Shown here: one piece after another, positions 42,417-50,345 of the stretch | Layout of the letters: every line of letters begins with the position of its first letter | How positions within the stretch are numbered: position 1 is the first letter of the stretch | From: Alcaligenes parafaecalis | GTDB taxonomy: Bacteria > Pseudomonadota > Gammaproteobacteria > Burkholderiales > Burkholderiaceae_B | Direction of reading: 5' to 3' | DNA: 64,000 nucleotides | Assembly (NCBI RefSeq): GCF_026344135.1 | Contig: NZ_JAPKNA010000002.1 | Coordinates: 310,001 to 374,000, forward strand | The notes under the pieces: generated by a model | The model's database searches: none | Told to the model about the DNA's origin: nothing | Seen by the model: the letters and a program-made list of their open reading frames with translations, nothing else | Made by a program: the position numbers and the translations under genes

Positions 42417-43304
42417 TTAAGCGCCGCTATCGAGCAGAAAGCTTAGCAAGCTTTCTGCGCTAGGTTGCAGGTCGCTACGGCGGCGCACACCGATCAGAAT
42501 TTCTCGTTGGCTCCATTCTTCGTCCAGCTCAATCACGCGGGTATTCGGGATCTGATAAATGCTGGCGCTCTTGCGCGGCAAGATGCCAATGCCCATGCCT
42601 GCATTAATCAACAAACACATGGCGTCGTAGCCTGATACTTCGGTGCGGATGCGCACGGAGCGGTTGGCCTCCATGGCGATTTTGGTGATCTGGTAATGCA
42701 ACTGAGTGCCTGTTAGCAGCGTGATCTGCTCATGCTCCAGGGTTTGCTCAAAATGGACTTTCTCATGCTGGGCCAAGGGATGATTGAGAGGCACCAGCAC
42801 GACCAGCTTGTCACTGCGAAACGGGTAGGCTTCGATGTCCGCTGCATAGGGCAGGCGGGTAAAGACACCCAGGTCGGCTTTGCCCTCTGCCAGAGCACGA
42901 ATAATATCCAGGCTGGTTTGTTCTTCCAGTTGCAGGGGAATAGCTGGGTGCACACGTCCAAACTCACCTAGCGGCTCGGCCAGAAACTGAGAAATAGCCG
43001 ATGTATTGGCCAGGATATGCACCAGACCTTGCTGGCCTTGCGAGAACGCTTGGAGGCGCGTTTCGATCTCTTGCGCGCTATTGAGCAATGCACGCGAGCG
43101 GTACAGCAGTTCCAGGCCTGCTGCAGTCGGGCTGACGCCTTTGTTGGTGCGTAGCAGCAAGGTGGTATTCAGAGACTGTTCCAAATCCGCAATCCGGCGG
43201 CTGACTGCCGCGGCAGCAATGTGCTCACGCTCAGCCGCCTGGCTGATCGTGCCTTCTTCCAGGATGCGGACAAACAGTTTGAGGGTCAGAAGGTCCAATT
43301 TCAT
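42417..43304 (-). CDS. LysR-family transcriptional regulator
   Basis: The 295-residue protein has the N-terminal winged helix-turn-helix (MKLDLLTLKLFVRILEEGTI onward, with AAAAVSRRIADLEQSLNTTLL) and a C-terminal effector-binding domain. ATG 43304 is used; an upstream start (43340) would add a basic 12-residue stretch. Usually such genes lie divergent to their target, but here the neighbours are a convergent aldolase and a same-strand maleate isomerase 300 bases upstream, so the target is open. Maleate isomerase is the nearest candidate. Confidence 0.9.
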   Translation of the reverse strand: MKLDLLTLKLFVRILEEGTISQAAEREHIAAAAVSRRIADLEQSLNTTLLLRTNKGVSPTAAGLELLYRSRALLNSAQEIETRLQAFSQGQQGLVHILANTSAISQFLAEPLGEFGRVHPAIPLQLEEQTSLDIIRALAEGKADLGVFTRLPYAADIEAYPFRSDKLVVLVPLNHPLAQHEKVHFEQTLEHEQITLLTGTQLHYQITKIAMEANRSVRIRTEVSGYDAMCLLINAGMGIGILPRKSASIYQIPNTRVIELDEEWSQREILIGVRRRSDLQPSAESLLSFLLDSGA

Positions 43305-43545
43305 GCAGGCATCATATCGCTTTTTTTTGCTTATCTGCACATGGGGTGACTGTGACAGCGAAGAGAGTCGTCGTCCTAAGCTTTATGGTTACTTCGAGTT
43401 GCGTCTACACCAGTGCCCATATGGATGTAATGGCAAAGGGTGTCATCAGCCTATATCGAGAACGAACGGCCATCCGTGGTGTGGCATTTGCTTATGAGCC
43501 GGTACAACTGCATTTTTTACCGCACGCTTTGATGACGTCCAAGCA

Positions 43546-43581
43546 TAAAAAAAGCCCTGCCGACACACGGTCGGCAGGGCT
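43546..43581 (-). terminator. Intrinsic terminator of maiA
   Basis: On the minus strand a perfect 12-base-pair stem (43553-43564 with 43570-43581) with a 5-base loop is followed by seven T residues. The rest of the 43305-43603 gap shows no supported gene. Confidence 0.9.
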
Positions 43582-43603
43582 GTGTACTGCTAAGCCTGTT
43601 TGA

Positions 43604-44365
43604 TTAGGCTTGTGGCTTGGCGCCCGACAGGATGTGGCCAGCGTTAGGTACGCGGGTTTCCAGACCCAGGGTCTTGAGCATTTGGTACACGGTGCAAACA
43701 GCGGCGGACAGAACGGGTTTGCCGATCTGATCTTGAGCGCGCTGGATAGCGGGCAAGGAAGGCATTTGTACGCAAGCGGACAGGATGACAGCGTCCACGC
43801 CGTCGTGGTTCAAGCGCTTGACGTGTTCCAGCAGGTTTTCCGGGTTCAGCAGGCCCACTTCCAGGTTGTCCGACACTTCCAGGCTGATGGAGTCTTGAAC
43901 TTCGATGCCTTCGGCTTCGATGTAGTCAGCCACGCGCTTGGTCAGCGGTTTCATGTAAGGGGTGATGATGGAGACTTTCTTGTAGCCGAATTCTTTCAGC
44001 GTATCGACCAGGGCACCGGCCGAGCTCAGCACAGGAATTTCCACGCCGTTTTCTTTAACGGTGTTTTGCAGACGGGCTTGCGAGACGCGGTGGTAGCCGT
44101 CGCCTTGGGCCATGATGGCGACCAGGCAAGCGTAGGCCATCACGCTCATGCGGGCGTCGCTCAGTTCAACCGCGCAGCGGTCGCTGGCGATGTCCATGGC
44201 TTTCAGCTCTTCGGGGTTCACGTGCATCATGCGCATGCGCGAGGAGTGGAAAGTGAAGCGCTCTTCAGGAAACTCAGCGTAACGAGCCTGCAACATGGCA
44301 GGAATCTCGGTTTCCATAGTGGTGTTGGAGCTAGGAACGATCTGACCGATGCGGTAGGTTTTCAT
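43604..44365 (-). CDS. maiA: Maleate cis-trans isomerase
   Basis: MaiA converts maleate to fumarate without a metal, in nicotinate and related aromatic breakdown. The 253-residue length and N-terminus MKTYRIGQIVPSSNTTMETE match the Alcaligenes-type enzyme. The two catalytic cysteines are present: Cys80 in AYACLVA, which attacks the double bond, and Cys198 in LSACVQMPS. It has its own promoter and terminator and no partner genes for nicotinate breakdown are in this window, so it may act on imported maleate or be a separate unit. Confidence 0.95.
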   Translation of the reverse strand: MKTYRIGQIVPSSNTTMETEIPAMLQARYAEFPEERFTFHSSRMRMMHVNPEELKAMDIASDRCAVELSDARMSVMAYACLVAIMAQGDGYHRVSQARLQNTVKENGVEIPVLSSAGALVDTLKEFGYKKVSIITPYMKPLTKRVADYIEAEGIEVQDSISLEVSDNLEVGLLNPENLLEHVKRLNHDGVDAVILSACVQMPSLPAIQRAQDQIGKPVLSAAVCTVYQMLKTLGLETRVPNAGHILSGAKPQA

Positions 44366-44406
44366 AAGTATCTGTCTCTGAAGGTGGTTTTTAGATTGAC
44401 GCCTTC

Positions 44407-44434
44407 ATTCTAGGACCCGTTTTCTTCCTTGCAA
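44407..44434 (-). promoter_or_regulatory. Sigma-70 promoter of maiA
   Basis: On the minus strand TTGCAA (44434-44429) and TAGAAT (44412-44407) are 16 bases apart. The -10 ends 41 bases before the ATG at 44365. Confidence 0.6.
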
Positions 44435-44453
44435 ATCAATCATCTGTCAACGT

Positions 44454-44474
44454 GCCATCGCCAACGGCGATGGC
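44454..44474. repeat. Tight 9-base-pair hairpin upstream of maiA
   Basis: GCCATCGCC and GGCGATGGC are perfect inverted copies around a 3-base loop, 20 bases upstream of the -35 of maiA. There is no T tract, so a regulator site or factor-stabilised stop for the neighbouring transcript are both possible. Confidence 0.45.
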
Positions 44475-44604
44475 AGAATTGGCAGAGATCAGGACTGGCC
44501 GGATTGCCAGCGCCAGGTGTCGTCGCTCTTCGTTTGGAGATTGTGTAAGCGACCTTCAACTGCAAGGTGCACTGCCAAGAGGGGCCAGCGTGTACTTGCT
44601 TTTT

Positions 44605-45129
44605 TTAGTCTATGCGTTTCAAGGCTGTTTTGTAGTGACCGCCGCGTTCGGCGTAAACACTGGCGTTCTGGCGCAGCTTGGCAATGTCTTCATCGCTCAG
44701 GGTGCGCACGGCCTTGGCGGGTGATCCGATGATCAGGCTGCGTTCCGGGAAGACTTTGCCTTCTGTGACCAGTGCCCCGGCACCGACCAGGCTATCGCGA
44801 CCGATGACGGCACCGTTCAGCACGACGGCCTGGATGCCGATCAACGCGCCTTCACCGATGGTACAGCCGTGCAGCATGGCTTGGTGGCCGATGGTGACGT
44901 GGTTACCAATATCCAGGGGATAGCCGGGGTCGGTGTGCAGTACGGCACCTTCTTGTACGTTCGAGCCTACGCCCACGGTAATGGTTTCGTTATCGCCACG
45001 GATAACAGCGCCGGGCCAGACACTGCTGTGCTCTTTCAATACGACCTTGCCAATCAGGGTGGCCTCTGCGGCAACAAAGCTGCTGTCGTGGATTTGTGGG
45101 CTGTGTTCGTCTAGTTGATAAATAGGCAT
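44605..45129 (-). CDS. Gamma-class carbonic anhydrase-like hexapeptide-repeat protein
   Basis: The 174-residue protein is a left-handed beta-helix with hexapeptide repeats (VVLKEHSSVWPGAVIRGDN, NVQEGAVLHTD and TIGHQAMLHGCTIGEG). The metal-ligand histidines are in HTD, TIGHQ and LHGC, as in the YrdA/PaaY/CaiE branch. Members bind zinc or iron and some hydrate carbon dioxide or hydrolyse thioesters. ATG 45129 is chosen (MPIYQLDEHSP); an ATG four codons upstream is possible. It follows the sulfatase-family gene by 15 bases. Confidence 0.87.
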   Translation of the reverse strand: MPIYQLDEHSPQIHDSSFVAAEATLIGKVVLKEHSSVWPGAVIRGDNETITVGVGSNVQEGAVLHTDPGYPLDIGNHVTIGHQAMLHGCTIGEGALIGIQAVVLNGAVIGRDSLVGAGALVTEGKVFPERSLIIGSPAKAVRTLSDEDIAKLRQNASVYAERGGHYKTALKRID

Positions 45130-45144
45130 AACAATGTACAAAAA

Positions 45145-46818
45145 TCAGAAGTCGAAGAGGGAGGCGGAGTACAACCAGCCTGGATAGGATTCGCTGCGCT
45201 GGGTATAGGTGAGCTTTGGGGCAGCTGAGCAAAGATCATAATGCCGGGCATACTGGAATGCCGGCAAGATAGCGCCTGCAGAAGCCTCGTTAATGATCTG
45301 GCCAAGGCAGAAAAAAGGTTGATGGTTCAAGCGGGCTGCCAGATCCTGATCACGATAATAAATATAGCCCGGTACGTCACCCAGTATCTCTTTTGAGGCG
45401 GAGGGAGAGAACATATAGTCGTCGTTCATTTCCCCTGTTCGTATGAAAAAGTCATCTGAAAAGATATTTTCTTGATGGAAAAAGCGGGTCAAGGCTGGTT
45501 TGTGGTCTCCAACAAGCAGGATCATGGAGTCTGGATGGTCGGCAAGGAGTCGGTCGGCAAAATCAGCTGCATCACGCAGGCTTTGAGTGAGTTTCTCTTG
45601 GTAGTGTTGCTCACCATGGTCACCGTCGCGTGGGTAGTAGGCCCCGTGTGTATAGACGGTTGTGATGAACTGAAAGTTTGGTCCGTCACTGTTTTGCCGC
45701 TCTTGAGTTGCAGCCTTGAAAAGAATCTCATCGTTGGCCCATATCGGGCCGTCGTAGTTCATGTCTTCAAGAGCGAGAAACCGTCGAAACCCAAGCTTTG
45801 GATTAATAATGTGTCGGTTCCAGAAGACCGCATTGTGATTGTGTAGTGAGACGCTGGCATAGCCGCTGTTTTCAAGGCTACGGGGCCAACTCCAAGCTTG
45901 TGGGGAGAGCAGCTTCGTGTATTCCTGGTAAATGATGCCATTTAAGGCGCCATTTGCAGGTAATCCTGTCAGGAGTTCAAATGCTGAGTTGACAGTCCCT
46001 CCCCCATACACAGGGGCAATAGCGCGGAAGGCTTGAAAGCCAATTTTTTCTAAAGGACTGAACGCTTCTTTGAAATGCTGTTCATCATGCCAGCATGCTT
46101 CACAGAGAATCACAATGATGTTTGAAGGCTGAACTGACGTATCAGTGCTGGACTCTGTCAAAATATCAAATTGCTCCCGTTCTGTGGTTGAAGGCTTCGG
46201 GGGTATACGGCGCTGACTTGTTTGAACTAAATGGGTGAGCAGGCCATTTTTTCTGATATTTCTGGGCCAGTCCCAGACGACATAGTTGATGTCTTGACGT
46301 GTCAGCTCAAACTGCGCTACGTGACTTAATGGGGTGTCGATACGGTTTAAGTAGGGATGGAGGGACAGCAGGGAGAAAAGGGCTGCCAGCACAATCCCGG
46401 TCTTTTTTAAGCGTGCTGTTTGATCAAGGCGCATCAGCAGCACAATCCCGGCGACCACTAGTAAGGCATAGATGATGTGGGATTGGTTTATGTAGTGCGG
46501 CACAACTGACAGATTGTCAGTGCGAGTGATATCCGTCCAGCTAAGCGGTTCAGTAGTCAGCGCTTGCTTGGTGTTACTGGCTTCTGTCAGTAACAAGGAG
46601 ACCCCCGCAGTCAGGGCCCCGGCTACTGTACAGGGCAGAACCACTCGCAGTAGAAAGTAGAGCGCAAATAGCGGGGCCATAGAGAGCGCCAGCGCAAGCC
46701 ATCGATATTGGTCTGCCTCATCCAGAAAGAGAAAATCCAGATGGTCTTGCAAAAGATAGTGCTGGAAGTACCCCAGCGCGATAACAACAGCCAGCTCGAT
46801 GAGTCTTGTTCTTGTCAT
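45145..46818 (-). CDS. LTA synthase/OpgB-like sulfatase-family membrane enzyme
   Basis: The 557-residue protein has five N-terminal membrane segments (to about residue 165) and a periplasmic alkaline-phosphatase-fold domain. Metal-site motifs are NIIVILCEACW (Glu), the nucleophile region YGGGTVNSAFELLTG (Thr) and LLVGDHKPA (Asp-His). Relatives transfer phosphoglycerol or phosphoethanolamine to glycans and lipids. The sequence does not show which group is moved. The gene is moderately AT-rich against its neighbours and follows rimO after a strong hairpin. Confidence 0.8.
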   Translation of the reverse strand: MTRTRLIELAVVIALGYFQHYLLQDHLDFLFLDEADQYRWLALALSMAPLFALYFLLRVVLPCTVAGALTAGVSLLLTEASNTKQALTTEPLSWTDITRTDNLSVVPHYINQSHIIYALLVVAGIVLLMRLDQTARLKKTGIVLAALFSLLSLHPYLNRIDTPLSHVAQFELTRQDINYVVWDWPRNIRKNGLLTHLVQTSQRRIPPKPSTTEREQFDILTESSTDTSVQPSNIIVILCEACWHDEQHFKEAFSPLEKIGFQAFRAIAPVYGGGTVNSAFELLTGLPANGALNGIIYQEYTKLLSPQAWSWPRSLENSGYASVSLHNHNAVFWNRHIINPKLGFRRFLALEDMNYDGPIWANDEILFKAATQERQNSDGPNFQFITTVYTHGAYYPRDGDHGEQHYQEKLTQSLRDAADFADRLLADHPDSMILLVGDHKPALTRFFHQENIFSDDFFIRTGEMNDDYMFSPSASKEILGDVPGYIYYRDQDLAARLNHQPFFCLGQIINEASAGAILPAFQYARHYDLCSAAPKLTYTQRSESYPGWLYSASLFDF

Positions 46819-46828
46819 GGCGTAAGCG

Positions 46829-46856
46829 AACAGCCCGGCTCGAGAGCCGGGCTGTT
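46829..46856. terminator. Strong hairpin between rimO and the sulfatase-family gene
   Basis: A perfect 13-base-pair stem (46829-46841 with 46844-46856) with only 2 loop bases lies in the gap. There is no T tract on either side, so it may act as an RNA processing or attenuation element instead of a classical terminator. Confidence 0.4.
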
Positions 46857-46883
46857 GTCAAATGAAATGAGGGACGTTCGAGC

Positions 46884-48203
46884 TTAGCTTGTTTCGCCGA
46901 ACAAGTCATATTCACTGGAATCCGTAATGCGCACGCGCACCATTTGGCCGGGTTCCAGCTTTTGTTCGCTGGTGATGAAGACGTTGCCATCAATTTCGGG
47001 GGCGTCGGCGCTGGAGCGGCCAACGGCATCGCCGTCCTCATCAATCTCATCAATCAGCACATCCATTTCGCGGCCCACTTTGGCGGCCAGGCGAGCGGTG
47101 GAGATGGCTTGCTGATGTTCCATGAAACGTTCCCAACGCTCTTGTTTGACTTCGTCGGGGACGATGCCATCGAGCTTGTTGGCGGGAGCGCCTTCCACGG
47201 GAGAGTATTGGAAACAGCCGACGCGATCCAACTGGGCTTCGGTCATCCAGTCCAGCAGGTATTGGAAGTCTTCCTCGGTCTCGCCGGGGAAGCCCACGAT
47301 GAAGGTGGAGCGGATGGTCAGATCCGGGCAGTCCTGACGCCATTGCTTGATACGTGACAGGGTGCGGTCTTCAAAGGCTGGGCGCTTCATGGCGCGCAGC
47401 ACAGAGGGGCTGGCGTGCTGGAACGGAATATCGAGGTAAGGCAGCACTTTGCCTTCAGCCATCAAGGGGATGATGTTGTCCACGTGCGGGTAGGGGTAGA
47501 CGTAATGCAGACGTACCCAGGCGCCTAGCTCGGAGAGGGCAGCACTCAAGTCCAGCATGCTGCTCTTGACGGGGCGGCCATTCCAGAAGCCGGTGCGTTG
47601 GCGGATGTCGACACCATAGGCGCTGGTGTCCTGAGAGATCACCAGCAGCTCTTTGACACCGGCCTTGACCAGACGCTCGGCCTCGCCCAGAACGTCGCCT
47701 ACAGGGCGGCTGACGAGCTTGCCGCGCATGGACGGGATAATACAGAAGCTGCAACTGTGGTTACAGCCTTCGGAAATCTTCAGGTAAGCGTAGTGGCGCG
47801 GAGTCAGCTTGATGCCTTGTGGGGGCACCAGATCAATATAAGGATTGTGATCCAGCGAGGGCGGGGCGGCTTCGCGCACCGCACGCAGCACTTGCTCGTA
47901 CTGTTGGGGGCCACTGACGGACAGCACCGAAGGGTGAACCTCACGGATCAGGCCTTCGTCCACACCCATACAGCCGGTGACGATAACGCGGCCGTTTTCA
48001 GCCAGCGCTTCGCCAATCGCTTCCAGCGATTCGGCCTTGGCGCTGTCGATAAAACCACAGGTATTGACCACGACCACGTCAGCATTGTCGTAGCTGGGGG
48101 TGATCTGATAGCCGTCAGTACGCAGTTGGGTAAGAATTCGTTCGGAATCGACCAGGGCCTTGGGACAACCCAGGCTCACGAATCCGACTTTGGGGGCGCT
48201 CAT
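46884..48203 (-). CDS. rimO: Ribosomal protein S12 methylthiotransferase RimO
   Basis: RimO is a radical-SAM enzyme that adds a methylthio group to the conserved aspartate of S12. The 439 residues contain the N-terminal cluster cysteines (Cys13, Cys49, Cys78), the radical-SAM CNHSCSFC (Cys147, 151, 154) followed by IIPSMRGK, and a C-terminal TRAM domain ending in SEYDLFGET. The related tRNA enzyme MiaB differs in these N-terminal segments (LGCPKALVDSE is RimO-like). Confidence 0.96.
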   Translation of the reverse strand: MSAPKVGFVSLGCPKALVDSERILTQLRTDGYQITPSYDNADVVVVNTCGFIDSAKAESLEAIGEALAENGRVIVTGCMGVDEGLIREVHPSVLSVSGPQQYEQVLRAVREAAPPSLDHNPYIDLVPPQGIKLTPRHYAYLKISEGCNHSCSFCIIPSMRGKLVSRPVGDVLGEAERLVKAGVKELLVISQDTSAYGVDIRQRTGFWNGRPVKSSMLDLSAALSELGAWVRLHYVYPYPHVDNIIPLMAEGKVLPYLDIPFQHASPSVLRAMKRPAFEDRTLSRIKQWRQDCPDLTIRSTFIVGFPGETEEDFQYLLDWMTEAQLDRVGCFQYSPVEGAPANKLDGIVPDEVKQERWERFMEHQQAISTARLAAKVGREMDVLIDEIDEDGDAVGRSSADAPEIDGNVFITSEQKLEPGQMVRVRITDSSEYDLFGETS

Positions 48204-48362
48204 AGAGGGTCCTTCTGGAGCTTGAGGGCTCGAAATTGGGAAATAGGCTTGATTTTACCGTCCCATGCCCGGATGCGTGCGGATCTTGTGTGTTTGGGCC
48301 CGGTTTATGCGGTAAATAGTGCTACAGTCGCAGTCATATTTTTCTTTTCTAGCGGTTGTCCT

Positions 48363-49712
48363 GTGTCCGACACACATCTTTCCCCCTCCTTGCCCCTGTC
48401 CGAAGTCATGCTGTTGAGCGCGCGCAATATTGAAGGCGTGCTGGCAGGCAAATCCCTGACTGAAAGTTTGGCGGCAACGCCAGCCTCTGCCCGTGGGGCA
48501 GTGCAATCGATCAGCTTCCATGTTTTGCGCCGTCTGGGCCATGCTCGTCAGATCCGTATCACGCTGGTGCCACGTCAGCCCAGCAATACCTGGCTGGATG
48601 CCTTGCTGATGGTGTCGCTGGCCTTGCTGGATACCGCCATGCGTGTGCAAGAGGATGCCAAGGCCTTTGAGGATCGTCCGGATGTGCCGGTGTACGCCGT
48701 GCATACTGTGGTGGATCAGGCAGTGCGGGCGGCAGATAGCCAAGCGGCCTTGCGTCTGTCCAAGGGCCTGGTCAATGGGGTGCTGCGTCGCTTTACCCGC
48801 GAGCGCAAGATGATTTTGTCCCAAGTGGAAAGCCGCCCAGAAGCGCGTTGGAACCACCCAGGGTGGTGGGTCAAGGAATTGCGCCGTGCGTACCCGCGTG
48901 ATTGGGAAGCGCTGCTGCAAGCTGCGAATCGCCCGGGTCCTTTGACTTTGCGTGTTAACCAGCGTCGTTGCTCGGTGGAGCGCTTGCAGGCGGTGCTGAC
49001 GGAAGCCGGTATTGCGTCCAGCAGCCCGGGAGCCGGTGCGGTCACTTTGGACAAAGCGATGCCTGTGCAGGCGATTCCTGGCTTTGATCTGGGTTGGTGG
49101 TCGGTGCAGGATTGGTCGGCTCAACAAGCGGGGCTGCTGTTGCCCGTTAAAGATGGCATGCGCGTTCTGGATGCGTGTGCGGCTCCAGGTGGCAAGACCG
49201 CTCATCTGCTGGAACAGGCTGATTTGTCTGTGCTGGCGCTGGATTCGGACGCGGAGCGTCTGGAGCGTATCGGCCACAACCTGCGTCGTCTAGGCCTGGA
49301 AAGCGATAAGGTTCAGCTCAAGCGTGGTGATGCTGCTCGTCCTGCGCAGTGGTGGGATGGTCAGCCTTTCGATGCGATCCTGGCTGACGTGCCCTGCACC
49401 GCCTCGGGGATTGTGCGTCGCCACCCTGATATTCGCTGGCTGCGCCGCGAGTCGGACATTGCCGATACCGCGCGTTTGCAAAGCTCTATACTGGATGCCT
49501 TGTGGTCCACATTGCGACCCGGCGGGCACTTCCTGTATTCGACCTGCTCGATTTTCCCTGCAGAAGGGCAGGAACAGGTCGAGGCGTTTTTGGCCCGTCA
49601 CCCGGAAGCCCAGCTTCTGGATTCTCCCGGCCAGATTTTGCCCGGTGTTGCCGGACGATCGCTGGCAGATGGCGACGGTTTTTTCTACGCCTTGTTTACG
49701 CGCCCGGTTTGA
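48363..49712 (+). CDS. rsmB: 16S rRNA m5C967 methyltransferase RsmB
   Basis: The protein has an N-terminal NusB-like RNA-binding domain (about 15-150) and a SAM-dependent m5C domain. The catalytic cysteine is Cys395 in YSTCSIFP and the second conserved cysteine is Cys345 in VPCTASG; their 50-residue spacing equals that of E. coli RsmB. The frame is open far upstream over rimO on the other strand; GTG 48363 is chosen because it gives the usual 449-residue length, with ATG 48408 as alternative. It leads a run with DUF4390 and ntrYX, a conserved order in betaproteobacteria. Confidence 0.92.
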   Translation: MSDTHLSPSLPLSEVMLLSARNIEGVLAGKSLTESLAATPASARGAVQSISFHVLRRLGHARQIRITLVPRQPSNTWLDALLMVSLALLDTAMRVQEDAKAFEDRPDVPVYAVHTVVDQAVRAADSQAALRLSKGLVNGVLRRFTRERKMILSQVESRPEARWNHPGWWVKELRRAYPRDWEALLQAANRPGPLTLRVNQRRCSVERLQAVLTEAGIASSSPGAGAVTLDKAMPVQAIPGFDLGWWSVQDWSAQQAGLLLPVKDGMRVLDACAAPGGKTAHLLEQADLSVLALDSDAERLERIGHNLRRLGLESDKVQLKRGDAARPAQWWDGQPFDAILADVPCTASGIVRRHPDIRWLRRESDIADTARLQSSILDALWSTLRPGGHFLYSTCSIFPAEGQEQVEAFLARHPEAQLLDSPGQILPGVAGRSLADGDGFFYALFTRPV

Positions 49713-49760
49713 CTTGTCACAATTAGGGCTCTGACTTTGTCCTTTTTGCGGTTAATCACG

Positions 49761-50345
49761 ATGTGGCGCGTTTTTTTGTCTTTTCTGCTGATTTTCAACT
49801 GCGCGCTAAGCTCGGCTAATACGATTGTGCCGGTCGCTACGTCGGGAGAGCGAGTCGTCAAGGTCGAGCCCCGTATTCGAGACGAAAAACTGTATATCGA
49901 TGCCGACGTCGAGTTCGAGCTCAGTCCCGAATTACGCACCGCTGCCGAGAAAGGCGTGCCGCTGTATTTCACGGTTGAAGTGGAATTGGCTCAGCCGCGC
50001 TGGTACTGGTTCGACAAGAATGTTGTTAAGGAACAACAGACTTGGCGGGTCGTGTATAACGCGCTGACTCGTCAGTGGCGCGTTGGCACCGGGGATCTGT
50101 CTTTGCCCGAATCTTCCATGAATGACGCATTGGCCATGCTGCGGCATATCCGCGTCTGGCCCGTGGCCTATGTGGCTGATCTGGACCGCGACCAGGAATA
50201 CCAAGGTCGTGTGCGTCTGCGCCTGGATACCTCTTTGCTGGCCCGTCCGTTCCAAGTGGACGCCATCAATAGTTCTGCCTGGACACTGGCTACTCCATGG
50301 AAAACCTTTTCCTTTTCCGTCTCCGTCGACGAGCCCCAACCTTGA
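49761..50345 (+). CDS. DUF4390 exported protein
   Basis: The 194-residue protein has a signal peptide (MWRVFLSFLLIFNCALSSAN) and a mixed beta domain with VKVEPRIRDEKLYIDADVEFEL and the tail ATPWKTFSFSV. The family has no known function, but it is regularly encoded just before an NtrY-like kinase, so a role in sensing cell-envelope signals is possible. A TTG start at 49737 would add eight residues before the signal peptide. Its end overlaps the kinase gene by up to 49 bases. Confidence 0.85.
   Translation: MWRVFLSFLLIFNCALSSANTIVPVATSGERVVKVEPRIRDEKLYIDADVEFELSPELRTAAEKGVPLYFTVEVELAQPRWYWFDKNVVKEQQTWRVVYNALTRQWRVGTGDLSLPESSMNDALAMLRHIRVWPVAYVADLDRDQEYQGRVRLRLDTSLLARPFQVDAINSSAWTLATPWKTFSFSVSVDEPQP

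Noticed and set aside
43346..43603. An 85-codon plus-strand frame between the LysR gene and maiA
   Set aside because: It reads through the maiA terminator, has no ribosome-binding site and no family resemblance.
47598..48362. Upstream extension of the rsmB frame over the rimO gene
   Set aside because: The extension is antisense to rimO; the RsmB domain begins after 48363 and the 449-residue product has the normal length.
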